Source: Paramecium sonneborni
Lineage: Eukaryota > Ciliophora > Oligohymenophorea > Peniculida > Parameciidae
NCBI GenBank assembly: GCA_905182985.1
Contig: CAJJDN010000006.1
Coordinates: 928,193 to 992,192, forward strand
Length of the DNA stretch: 64,000 nt
Direction: 5' to 3'
Shown one piece after another: positions 40,751 through 52,287 of this stretch. The notes below the pieces were generated by a model. That model was not told where the DNA came from, did no database searches, and saw only the letters and a program-made list of their open reading frames with translations. Numbering within the stretch: position 1 is the first letter of the stretch; each line of letters starts with the position of its first letter. The translations under genes and the position numbers were made by a program.

Positions 40751-41268
40751 TCATTTTAGTTTCTTTTTTTTTTTACTATTATTTTCCTTAATTTTAATTT
40801 TAGTTTAAGAAACGTTTTTGTCCTTGTTATTCATTTCCTTTATTTTATTACGTTGATTATTATTATTGTACTTACTTTCATTCTGCCTAGGCTTTTATTA
40901 CTAACCTTATTTATTTTAACAATATTTAGTTTGTTTAAAAAATAAAATAAATTAAATAATTTTTATTCTTCATAATCTTCATCCTTGTCATTTAAATACT
41001 CATCATCAAATTTATCTAATACTTTATCATTATTATCCAATTGTTAAACCTCCTTTGTTAATATTTATGATGATGGATTTGTTATTGTGTTGTTATTTTT
41101 CTTATTATTACCATGATTTGGAGTTTCATTGGTTTTATTTTACTTTTATTTATTTTTAAGTTTATGATAAATATTTTTTTTTTGAGGTTCTTTATTTATT
41201 TATTCTTCTAAATCTTCATTCAATATATCTTTATCATCTAATTTATACATTATCTAATTTAGTTTCAT
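40751..41268 (-). CDS. Lys/Asn/Gln-rich low-complexity protein (model tentative)
   Basis: From ATG at 41266-41268 the frame has an acidic-basic pattern (DKDILNEDLEEQINKEP; DNNDKVLDKFDDE). A second coding-like stretch in another frame (QNKQGQQQKPRQNESKYNNN, ending KENNSKKKKKLK, TGA 40751-40753) is reached if a 32-nt intron (40968-40999) is removed. That gives 486 coding nt. Composition suggests a disordered nuclear protein. The intron is supported only by frame and length. Confidence 0.4.
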
Positions 41269-41524
41269 TTTCTTTAACTCAAAATTCTAATTATTGATCA
41301 GCTCTAAAATATAAGTCTAAAAGTGATTATTAAATCTGTTAATATTAATTTATTAAAATATCTTATCTTACTTTAGATTTGCTAGAATAAGTTCTATTCA
41401 TTAATGATTATAAAAATTAGAAATTATAGTAAAGTTATGCAATCAATTGAAATTTTAGGTTTTGTATTATTTATTGTATTTAAAATAATAATAAATAAAA
41501 AATTCTGAAATCAAGTGTTAGGAT

Positions 41525-43183
41525 ATGAGTGATTTTGAAACATTAGAAAATGATTTAGGGAATAAATACTGCAATTTTAAAGAAATTGGTTTTGGTTCTT
41601 ATGCTACAGTGTTTCATGCAGAATGTCTAACCACAAAGAAAAATGTTGCAATAAAAGTATTTTTTTATAATTACAATAGATGTTCAGTAAATAAGGAATA
41701 TAAGTACAAATTCTCTTCTATCTAAATTAAGAAATAGAAATATTGAAAAGATGCAATCATGAAAACATCATAAAATTTTATGAAAAATATGAAACTTAGA
41801 ATACTGTTTATATTGTGTTAGAAGAATGCAAGAAGGATCTTGGAGCAATATTTGAAGAATATTTTGATTATAAAATGCCAGAAAAGTATGTGATATTTAT
41901 TATCCTTTAATTGATTGAAGGTTTTAAATAACTTCACTTATAATTTATAATTCATAGAGACATAAAACTAGAAAATATAATGGTGTAGATGTCTGATTAT
42001 TAATTGGAATAATTAAAACAAAGATAATTTGATGTTTTATATTCAGCAAAATTTAAGATTGCAGATATGGGATTATCTAAGTAACTTGTTAGTTAAACAG
42101 ATTTAACATAAACTTATGCAGGTTCACCAATGACTATGGGTATTATATGATTTACAGCTAGCTCCTGAAATCTTAGAAAATAAATCATATGGAAGACAAG
42201 CAGATATTTTCTCTTTAGGAGTTATCATGTTTTAAATGCTTTTTGGTAGATTTCCATTTAAAAATTAAAAGGATCACATAAGTGAAATTCAGAATCAAAT
42301 AATATCATTTTAAGATACATAGATTCAAATTTCAGATTCAATGAAGCTCATCATTTAATCAATGATTAAATATAATCCTAATTAAAGACTATAACTTAAT
42401 GAATTAAAATAAGAATTGACTAATTTGTTGAAAGAAAGTAAAATCATTTTTGAATTTGATGATGATTAAGATCTAGAAAATTAATTTCAATTAGATTAAG
42501 AATAACAAATAAAAAAAGACATCGAAAATTATGAAGTTTAATAATAATAAGAAAATGATGAATAATTTGAAATATTAACAATAGATAAATATAATGATGA
42601 TAAAATTATTGAATAATTTTAAAATAAAAGAAAATAATATCTATTATTGTCTAAAGCATATTAATAGATTTATGAATAAGATATTGTTGATTAATTTTTC
42701 AATTATGATTAATATTAGGAATGTGCTTAATAATTGTATTAGCATTTGAAATCATAATTAAATGAAGATTAATACTAAAATATACAAGCATGTATATATT
42801 TAAAAGAATTAATTTTAAATGAAGATTATCGTTTATTTAGTTCATAAGAAATAGTTAAAGAATACAAATAAGAATCACTTTTTGGCTTAATAAAATAATC
42901 AATATTTGGAGCTCCTTAAAAATAATCATTTGAGAATTAATTAAATGAAGTAAGGAAATTAAATTTGTAATTAATAGAGAATTTAAGAGTTGATATTTAA
43001 AATCAAAAATAATAATATTTATTAATTACTTTAGTTCAATTAGAAATGTTTTTTAAGAATCAAACATAAGAGTATTAAAAATTAGATTATAATTTGTTTA
43101 ATTTAGATTAAGATAGTTTAGATTAAGATCCTAAATAATTGTCAAATATTTTAGATTAAATATTTACTAATATTCTAACTTGA
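41525..43183 (+). CDS. Protein kinase, ATG1/ULK-like
   Basis: ATG 41525; introns 41657-41679 (23) and 42140-42161 (22); 1614 coding nt, 537 residues. Kinase core: EIGFGSYATVFHAE, NVAIKMFS, IHRDIKLENIMV, IADMGLSKQL (DMG in place of DFG), YAGSPMTMAPEILENKSYGR and ADIFSLGVIMFQMLFGRFPF. Both the GSP-TMAPEIL loop and the ADIFSLGVI block match the ULK/ATG1 family. The C-terminal half (about 270 residues) is Gln/Asp/Leu-rich with helical segments but no family domain I can identify. An autophagy-initiating role is only a possibility; Paramecium has many such kinases. Confidence 0.82.
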
Positions 43184-43228
43184 TATTTGTTCTGTATATT
43201 AAAAAATAATTCTAATTTTTATTATAAA

Positions 43229-45682
43229 ATGACTGAAGAAAATAAAAGGCCTCACTTGAAAAAGTTATTGACGTTCCTTACAGAAGCTCCATCAAAAACT
43301 ATTTAAAGAACTAAAACTATAAGTATAACCTTTGCTATTCATCTTACAAAACCAGTAACTTAAGTCTCAAAACTAAAACGATTTTTTACCTTATCATTTG
43401 CAATTGTAAAAGAAAAAACAAATTAGAAAATAGAGAATTTCTAAAGTAATCTTTAAAAAACTTAAAATGATAAATATCTTCATAATTCTTCCAAATTTTC
43501 TTGGAATGGAAAATTGAATATTTAATAAAAAAGAGATAATGAATAAAATGAAGATAAAAATTAATAAAAAGTAGATCATTTGAAAAGATGTTTAACTCCT
43601 TAAAGTAGAATTGAAAATAATTGCAATTCAAGTTTAGCTATATCTTAATTAGATGATTAATTAATTGATAGAAATGCAGCATCTTTTGCTAATATGACTT
43701 TAGAATTATCGATGAACACAAATGTTTTATATTAAATGGCTCTACCTTCTAAAGATACTAATTAATCTCATAGAGAACTAAACTTTGATGTTATATCTAA
43801 TCCTATTTTAGAAAAATCAGAATCATAAGAAAATATAATAATAGAATAAAATTAAGATGGAATTATAGAATAAGAGTAAAATACTTAATAAAATGATTAA
43901 TAAACTAATAAAAATTTTAGTAAAATTAAATTTAAATAAGCTGTAAATTTAGTAGAGACATATAATATTGTTACAAAAACTTATCGACATAAATAAAAAC
44001 TTTTAGAATTTATTTAATAAGCCCCAGTTAAAATTGTTTTAAAATCTAAAATTGTATTCTCAAAATCCTAATGGAAATTAATTATAAAAGGCAACAGTAA
44101 CGCAATCTAGAATAATGATATTAAAGAGGATAATAATAATAAAAATTAGTTAAATAATTAAGAATAAATACTTTTGAAAGAAAAAAATCTTGTAGAAATT
44201 CTTTAATAAGATGCAACAAATTAGAATGACAATCAACAATAATAAGTATTAATGATAAAAAAGAAAATATCAGAATTTTAACCAGATTAGTTAAATAAAA
44301 ATACTACTACTATTTAGAATATAAATTAAAATAATCCTGATTTGGAGAATGATTCTAAAAAACATTAAAAAAGTGTAGTTAATTTTATTGCAAAAAGTGG
44401 AACATTAATGAAAAAAAAAACAATTGATATGTTTTAATAAATAGAAAATAAATTAAAAGTTTAAGAAGTATAGAAATTAAGTTTTGTAAATTAATAAAGT
44501 AATATAGAAGTAATAACAAATCATAATAATTAGTCAAATAAAAATGAACAAGAAGATAAAGATAATGTTAATTAATTTTAAACAAAATTTTAAAATCAAA
44601 ATTAAAATTCTGATTAGGATGAATATTAAGTTGATCCATATTTAGAGGAATAATTAAAAATATCAAAATAATATTCAAATAAAATTGAAAAAAATGATTA
44701 ATTTAATTACAAAGATGAAAATTCTAACTAAATGAATGATTTTTAGGCAAACAGTAGAGGAGAATTGTATTCTAATGATAAGCTTCCTTAAGAAATTACA
44801 CATATTGAAAAGAAATCTTTCCATTAAGATAGCTCTGATACAAGTTAAATGTTTGATATTATATAAAAATCTTGTAGTGAAAATTAGAAAAGTAAAATAA
44901 ACATTCAAGATAATCAATCTAATTAATAATCAAGTAAATTATTCAATAAAGATATGTTAAAATAAGAATATGAAGAGATAAATTAAGAGATTTAATAATT
45001 AAATATTCAAAAATAATAATTGCTTCCAAAAAGAAAGTAAAATTAAAAATAATTTAGTGTGTTAATTAAAAGTACTTTTAAGCCAAACTATAAAAAAATG
45101 GCTGAAATTTCAGATGATAATGAAGCATTATATAAAGCAAAAGATTTAGTAAGAAAAATGAATCAAAATAGAAAAGATAAGGAGGAAAGAAGTAAATTTT
45201 AATATGAAAAAATTGAAAAATATTTCCATAATCTATAATATCTAAAAGAAAGTTAAGAGGTTAATTTTTATATAATATAATTAGGAAATGTAAAATAGAT
45301 ATGAGTAATAAAGAAAATAATAAATATAAAATAGAATAGAAGACTATTAAAAAAAATAAAAAGAGTTTTCTCAATTATAAAAGATAAGTCACAATTTTGT
45401 TTAAAAGTTGATAAATGTTGGTCCACAATAAGGTTAATTAGCTAAAGAATTTGAAGACAATGTAATTTCAATAAAAGGAGGATATAGAAAAGTGAAATTA
45501 AAGAACTTAGGGATTGAATTACCAAAAATAAATGGAAATAACAATAATCCTATGTTTAGAAGGTAAAAAAGTGTTTATTGTATAATAGGTATATGAATGA
45601 AGAAGTAGTAAAATCAAAATAAGATGAAATGATTAGAAAATATGAAGCTAGCAAATAAGCACTTTTTAAATCAATAGATTGA
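43229..45682 (+). CDS. Large Asn/Gln/Lys-rich protein
   Basis: ATG 43229, 45 bp after the kinase stop; introns 45260-45284 (25) and 45563-45588 (26); 2403 coding nt, 800 residues. Mostly disordered N/Q/K/S sequence. The C-terminal 200 residues are better ordered: YKAKDLVRKMNQNRKDKEER, RYEQQRKQQIQNRIEDYQKK, VGPQQGQLAKEFEDNVISIK and GGYRKVKLKNLGIELPK. About 120 Gln are encoded by TAA or TAG. No family recognised. Confidence 0.7.
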
Positions 45683-45735
45683 ATTTAATTTACATGTTTT
45701 ATATATATATATATATATTTCTTTGAATTGATAAA

Positions 45736-46080
45736 ATGAAAGCTGATAATATTTTAACTTTAAAGAATAGAAAAGATTTTTATTTGAGACGCAATTAAGC
45801 AATTTTGACAAAATTAGATAAAGAAAAGAAAGCTTTAGATGTTAAATAGACATAAAGAGTTAATAGGATGTTGTAAATCAGTTTTATGGATATCGAAAAT
45901 TTTAGTAATGTTAGTTAATCCTATGAATTTAAAAGACATAAAAATGCAAAAAGTTTAAATTCTAATAGAGATTATTCTATATCTAGAAGTAAAAACTTCA
46001 ATTAGATTTTTCAGAATAAAATTGATTTAACTCCTAAAATAGACAGTTGTAATTACTGGTATGATTTCTAATACATTTGA
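45736..46080 (+). CDS. Small basic protein
   Basis: Single exon, 345 nt, 114 residues, 53 bp after the preceding stop. Starts MKADNILTLKNRKDFYLRRN and includes a helical AILTKLDKEKKALDVKQTQR segment, a Ser/Arg patch (SLNSNRDYSISRSKNFN) and a Trp/Tyr-rich end. It follows an (AT)n tract at 45701-45718. No family recognised. Confidence 0.6.
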
Positions 46081-46201
46081 GGGCAAAAATTGTTTATAAG
46101 TAGAGTAAACATGACGCTGACAAAAATTTTAAGTATTAATGAATACATCATTTTTATATTTGAGCTATTTTTTATTTCAAATTATTTAAATTAACAAAAT
46201 A

Positions 46202-48032
46202 ATGAGAGTCCAAATTTTTTTGATACCTATAGGTGCTGTCATTGTTTTTACTATTTTTATGATCACAGCTTATTATTATTGGGATAATACTGAAGATTGT
46301 AAATTATTAACTGAATTTAACTTTATTAGATGTCTCAAATATATTTCCTCCTTAAATTGACAATGGCTTGTCATTTTTTTCTTAAGATGTATGTCAGAAT
46401 GTTAAAAAAACAGAATTATTTTCAGAATGGAAAAAAATTAATGAATAAGCTCAATAATTGAATGAAAGATATTCATCTGAATTATTGAAAAAAGCCGCCT
46501 TTGTCATAGATTAACTAAAAAAGAACCAATAAATTTACACTTAATCATAAGGTATATAATCATCTTATTTATTAGGCGAGGGTTAACAATTTTAATATTA
46601 TTAAAAAAATCTTAAGGAATGTGTGAATCGAACTAAAGTATCAAAATTAGAATTGGAAGAGATAATAAATAAAACTGATTAGATCATGTAATAAGAGAAT
46701 TTTGAAATTAAGTAAATTGGTGGTAATATCTTTGATCACTAAAATGGAGTAAAAATATATTATATTTTAGTTAAATAAATTAATTATTGAACATGCAGAC
46801 AAAAAAAAATAATTGAATGTTGTAATAGAAACTTTAAAAGGTTTAATAGATTAAAAAGAGAGACTTCGAAGGAGCTATAAGAATGAAAAAGAATTATAAG
46901 ATTACCAAAAAGAATTAGAAGATGATATTAATAAAATCAGAGAGTATATGGTATTATAAGAAAAAAAAATTACATCTTATTAATAACAGATGGGAGATTA
47001 ATAATTGAAAGTTTCTTACATCTCTAATAGATATGATATGGTAAATAATTAACTTCATGATCTTAAATCAGTAATAATTTTACACTAATCTTTTAGTTAG
47101 AATAATATTTTTGTTAGGATGATTTGTATATAAAAGAAGATGTCCCTATTATTTAAGTCATTTTTGAATACTCTAAAGCTTTAAAGGATAGAATGGATAA
47201 TTTGAAAATATTAGCTGAAAAAGAAAAAGATCCAATATAAAGATAAAGAAATAGAGAAGCCTTAAATGAAATAATAAAAGCTTAATAAATTTCATCTTAG
47301 ATGTATGATAGTTTGCTTGATATTAAACTTGATTGTAATCAAGATGATTGCACTATTGGAACAACTCTTGAGAATTTCAAATTATCAGATCTAAAAGAAG
47401 AAATTTAAAAAAAATAAAGTACTAAATTATTATATTTATTAGCTTATTTCAATTAAATATATTCAGAAAAATAATCAATGGAATTTTTATTATAACAGAT
47501 TACATAACAATTAGATAATGAGAAATCAGCCTACTTGATTAATAAATCAAGATTAAATAAACTTATTGAAAACTAAAACTTTTTAAACAAAACTAAAAAT
47601 CAATCAGAAGAACTTTAAAAATTAACTAATTAAATTTTTGACTTAGAATTTTAGAAAAATGCTTTATAAGTAGAAGTAGAAAATTTGATGAATTAAATTA
47701 ATGATCAATAACATTAAATAGACAGCGAAGTTGAAAAAGTAAATGAAAAAAAAAAAAAAGTAGAAACTCTAAAAATTGACAGAAATTAATAAATAAATGA
47801 TAAAAAATAAGAAATTTATAATTAAGTAAAGGAATGCATAAAGTAAAAAAAAATATATGACAACTTTGTATAAAAGTAATCCAATTAAATAGAGAAGGCA
47901 AATGAAATAAAAGCAGTTATCTAAACTGAAGTTAAAGAGATAGAATCAATTTTAAATTAATATAAAATTACTTATGCAGATCTGAACCTACAATAAAATT
48001 ATGATATTATTGAAAAGAAACAAGATTTATGA
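46202..48032 (+). CDS. Membrane-anchored long coiled-coil protein
   Basis: ATG 46202; introns 46299-46329 (31), 46552-46575 (24), 46748-46769 (22) and 47071-47096 (26); 1728 coding nt, 575 residues. An N-terminal signal-anchor (FLIPIGAVIVFTIFMITAYY) is followed by coiled coil almost to the end: LLKKAAFVIDQLKKNQQIYT, KQLNVVIETLKGLIDQKERL, LQDYQKELEDDINKIREYM and VENLMNQINDQQHQIDSEVE. Two Cys pairs lie near the middle (LDCNQDDC). It could be a Golgi or ER tether; sequence does not decide. Confidence 0.72.
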
Positions 48033-48154
48033 TTATGATATATTTTATTATACTTAATAAGTTTTAAGAGTTATTCGATGTATTTAATTACTTAAAATTA
48101 ATAGAAAACTTTAATTAATTAAATTAGTAATACTAAAAATGAACTAAATCATAC

Positions 48155-49469
48155 ATGTTAGTTTTTAAAGAGAAGAAATCTATAATAAAATGTATTTTAA
48201 TAAATAGATTTAATAGTTACGTTGAGAAATAAGTTTCAAATCAAACATCTACAACTGAAAAGTCATGTTAAATGGATACTGAGTTCGATTGTGATATAAA
48301 CAAAAAAGTTTAATCAACAGTAAAAATATAATTTGAATTTAGTGTGATTCAAGTGTTTAAGGGAACTAATCTCATGAAACAAACTCTATGAAATGTGAAA
48401 ATACACCTTAAATAAACTAAAAAATGGAATCTTTATGTATTGATGAAGAATCTTTTAATTTGGATGAAGTTCTTTTTAATGAATGTGATAATTTGAGTCA
48501 TATATCTGAAAATGCTAACAGTTGTGAAAAATGGTAAGAAGAATCCATTCACAGTTTTATCTATGAATAAAAAGGAAATGAAGAAGAGGATGAAAGAAAA
48601 ATGAAAGAAAATAATTACTTTTATCTTTTAAAGTAAATGGAAGAGACAGTAAAAATAGAGAGAATTCCAGAACATTTAAAAAACATTATAGAAAATTTAA
48701 AATTTAAAATTTTTTCTATTGGACCTTTAAAATTATAATGTTAATAAGGTCATTAATGGGAAGCAAAGTTTGATGATTTAACATCTGAGTATCAATGTAG
48801 ATAATGTTATGAAATGTAAATAAATAATATATCTAAGTAAATAATCATAACAACAATCAAAGTTTAATTAATAGAAATAAAATCAATCACCTAAAAAACA
48901 TGGAAAATGCAGACTAAATCCATAATATCTCGGATCATCAAGATGTAAAGAATGTAAATAGTAATTAAAATAATAATTAAAGAAACAAAAATAAGAAAAT
49001 ATTCGATAAACTAATGATATGTAAATATTTATACTAAATTTAAAGGTATGAGAAACTTTAAAATGAATTATATATGAAAGCTGTTAGATTATTATCATAA
49101 GGAAATAATGCTGAAAAATAAAAAATTATAAGAGCTTTTAGAGAAACAGAAATAGAGGTGGATAAAGCTGCATGGAATCATGCAAATCGTTTTTGCGCAA
49201 AACAGGGAATAAATTCATCAGAATAAATCTCATAAATAATGGTTGTTTATAAAATGTTGCTACTTCCTGAAGGAGCTTTAAAAAAATATGTTTAGAGTCA
49301 ATAAAAAGCAATATTAAAATAGGAATATAAAACTTATGCTAAATCTGTACATCCAGATAAAAATTCTCATCCATAATGTTGTGTAGCATTTTAAAAACTT
49401 AAAAAGTTTTGGATAGACATACCCAAGACGGGTATGAGTAGTGATATAAGTTCTAAGTAATAATAGTGA
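48155..49469 (+). CDS. J-domain protein with Cys-rich zinc-binding-like region
   Basis: ATG 48155; introns 48320-48342 (23), 48816-48837 (22) and 49021-49045 (25); 1245 coding nt, 414 residues. N-terminal half acidic and unrecognised. The middle has LQCQQGHQWEAKFDDLTSEY, CRQC, then HGKCRLNPQYLGSSRCKEC, a set of Cys/His pairs that could bind zinc. The C-terminus holds a J domain with the HPD motif: LKQEYKTYAKSVHPDKNSHP, CVAFQKLKKFW. J domains stimulate Hsp70 ATPase. The third intron joins the Cys region to the J region in frame; without it the first part ends at a TGA (49049-49051). Confidence 0.75.
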
Positions 49470-49541
49470 GCCACATAACTGAATCAGAAATTTGAAGATA
49501 TATAGGACATATATATAAAATTATTAAATAATTTATTATTT

Positions 49542-50784
49542 ATGGTAAAGTAATTATTAACAGAATAAGAGAAATAAGAAATATTGAAAAAGAAAGCAAA
49601 AGAGATTAGAGAAGAATTTTTTTAAACATATGTTCCAGTTTAAAATGCAGAAGAGTCATAAAAGAAAAAATTAATAAAAAAAGTACTATGGAATGAACAT
49701 ATGACTGCAACATCAGATGATAAAATTTTAATTGATTAAACTTTAGGAAATGAAGAAGCTTAAAGAGAAGTTTAAATATATTAAATTACATTTGCAAATG
49801 TTTAAAGATCTATAGCATATTTAACTTAAGAAGGAGTAAAAAATAATTATTAAATTATTTTAGATTCCTGTTTAAAGACCAGATGATTTTGAAGTTGAAA
49901 TGTTTAAAAGCCCTAAATAAATGGATAAAATTAAATTAAAAATAGAAAAAAAGAGAGATGAAAAGAATAAAAAAGAAGAAGAAAAGATGAAAAAGCATAG
50001 TAAAAAATTAAATAAATAAATGAAAAATAAAAAAATGAGAGAAGAACATAAAGAAAAAAGAAAAAATAAGGTAGCTATAGAATAATGGAAAAAAGAGATT
50101 AAAGAAAAAGGAAGTGAAAAAGCTAGGGATTTAGATGAAATTATAAAATAAAACAATTAAAGATCAAAAAAATTTAAGAAATATAAAAATTAACAATAAG
50201 ATGGTGTAAAAAAAGGAGGAATGTTTAAATAAAAGAGTGATTCAAAATTTGGTAAATTTAAAAAAACAGGAAAAATGAGAACATAAGAGAATTCATTTTA
50301 AAAAGGAACAAATAAAAAATTTGGATAAAGATCTTAAAGCTCAGATGCAAATTGGTTTAATAATAAAAATAAATTTGAAGGAAAATCATAAAGAAGTAGA
50401 AGTTATTCTGTTTAAGGAAATTAAAGAAATAATAAATAAAATAATGTTGATCAAAATAATTCAGATAGAAAATACTATGGAGGAAAATTTTAAGGAGGAA
50501 AATAATTTAGTGGAAGATAATAAGGTGGAAATTAGTTTGAAGGAAAGTCTTTTAAAGGTAAATTTGTAGGAAAAAAAAGTGACAATTAATCATTTGGCGG
50601 AAAAAGATAAGGTAAGGGCAAGTCATTTGGGGGAGGAAAATACTAAGCAAATAAATCATTTAGTGGAAAATAACAAGGAGGAGGTAAACTATTTGGTGGA
50701 AAATAGCAAGGTAAATCATTTAGAGGTAAATTTAATAAACGAGAAAATTCATCATTTAAAAATAAAAAATCTTTTGGAAAATGA
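49542..50784 (+). CDS. EBP2: EBP2 rRNA-processing protein
   Basis: ATG 49542; intron 49836-49863 (28); 1215 coding nt, 404 residues. The EBP2 core is clear: TLGNEEAQREVQIYQITFAN, VQRSIAYLTQEGVIPVQRPD then DFEVEMFKSPKQMDKIKLKI. It is followed by the Lys/Glu-rich helix (KKMREEHKEKRKNKVAIEQW) and KARDLDEIIK. The last 130 residues are a glycine/lysine tail with repeated FGGK/GGK units in place of the RG-rich tails of other nucleolar proteins. EBP2 is a nucleolar factor for pre-rRNA processing and 60S assembly. Fits with NVL and eL20 in this window. Confidence 0.92.
50576..50781 (+). repeat. Degenerate GGK/FGGK coding repeat in EBP2 tail
   Basis: Within the EBP2 gene, units of the form SFGGK, KSFSGK, LFGGK and KSFRGK recur every 6-12 residues, giving a local rise in GG-containing codons against the AT-rich background. 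Confidence 0.7.
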
Positions 50785-51072
50785 TAATCTTACAGAACAA
50801 AAGGAAATAAATGATTGTGATTTTTATTTAATAATAATTCATTTTTATTGTTAATAGAAGAATAAACTTTCATTTCTACTTATATTTTATTATTCTTATA
50901 GCTAAAATCCTGAAAGTTCATTTTCATCTTTTTTAACTTAAAATTCAGGAATGATTTCAAAGGCTTGTTTTAATAAATAAGCAAAATGAAATGAAAAATG
51001 TAATTTTGTAATAAATAACAGGATTTCTGTCATTATTTTTTATATACCAATATCAGGTGTATCTATTTGAGA

Positions 51073-52264
51073 TCAAAGAGACTGAAATTATCTTTTTATA
51101 TAAGCTTTTATATACCACAACATATATTCTATCCATACAGCAAAGGATATAAATGTTGTAATTGAGATTAATTTCATCAACTTGGCATCTAATGTCTGAT
51201 TTTAAAAATATTTTAAATATACTAGTATTATTAAAATCTATATAAAATATGGATTTACATCTAAATAACAACATTTATTAAGAGATGATATTGTAATTAA
51301 CAAAGCCATAATAGCAACTAGATATTTATTTAATGTTTTATCTTCAGTATTTACTATATTATCTATTTGCTTTTCTCTAGACTTAATTAATAAATATTAT
51401 AATTAGCATGAGAGTTTGAAATTAAACTATTTGGAAATATTGCTTTAAGGGTTTTCATAATCTGTTAAATCATCTTTTAATTATGAAATTTATTTTTCTA
51501 ACTGTGATATAAGTTCACTAAAATATTTAGTCTTTTATAATAGAAAAAGTTTACTTTTGAAAAGATCCATAAACCCAATAAAATTAAAATTCTAGAATAA
51601 GGTTCTATGCATTAAAGTTTAACTTCCACATTAATATAAGCTTAGCTATTGAATTATTAAACTGCATAAGTAGCTTAACCAATATCAATTATTTTATTTC
51701 CTTAATATGCTTTTACAAATTCATTTATAATTTCAGATCCATTTTCAATCGGACTTATAAATTATAATATATTAAAATTCATAGGAACCATTCCAGTCTA
51801 ATTCATTTTGAGAATGAGTTTAAAGACTTATTGTTGAACTTGAAATTAAAAAAAATACTTTCATTGATAGACTAAGTTTATTAACAACTGCATGAATTTG
51901 AATAAAATACTATCTTCATGATTCTATACTTATTTAATTATTCCTAATTATTCCTATTTTGTAATATTAAGAAATGCTCTTAAAGAGTATTTATTTGTGA
52001 TTGTTAAGTTTTAAATTTCTATTCTACTTTTATTTCGAGAATGGTTTCTGTTTACTAATAAATATTTATAAAATTATTGATTGTAAGTTTTTAATAATTT
52101 TGTATAACTTATTAATATAATTATAAAGTGATCGAGTTGTCAAAAGTACCATGTGATTTTTCATCAAGAAATTTATATATTACATTCTCTGATATTGGCT
52201 AATCAAAGTCTATATTCAAATTACTGAATACGTTTAACAATATATGCTTTCTATCAAAATCCAT
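51073..52264 (-). CDS. Coiled-coil protein with C-terminal membrane helices
   Basis: ATG at 52262-52264; introns 51839-51858 (20) and 51532-51554 (23); 1149 coding nt, 382 residues. The N-terminal 230 residues are helical with LNVFSNLNIDFDQPISENVI. SNSLISQL-type heptads (FSELISQLEKQISQLKDDL) follow. Then come two or three hydrophobic stretches (YLVAIMALLITISSL; PYFIQILIILVYLKYF; ISITTFISFAVWIEYMLWY) to the end. Tail-anchored or multi-pass membrane protein; ciliary transition-zone or organelle tether are possible but unproven. The start is only 23 bp from the stop of the upstream kinase gene on the same strand. Confidence 0.7.
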
Positions 52265-52287
52265 GGTTATTGTTATTTAATTAAATA

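Noticed and set aside
43386..43631. Minus-strand hydrophobic ORFs
   Set aside because: Antisense shadows of the 43229-45682 gene, which is open for 801 codons on the plus strand once TAA/TAG are read as Gln.
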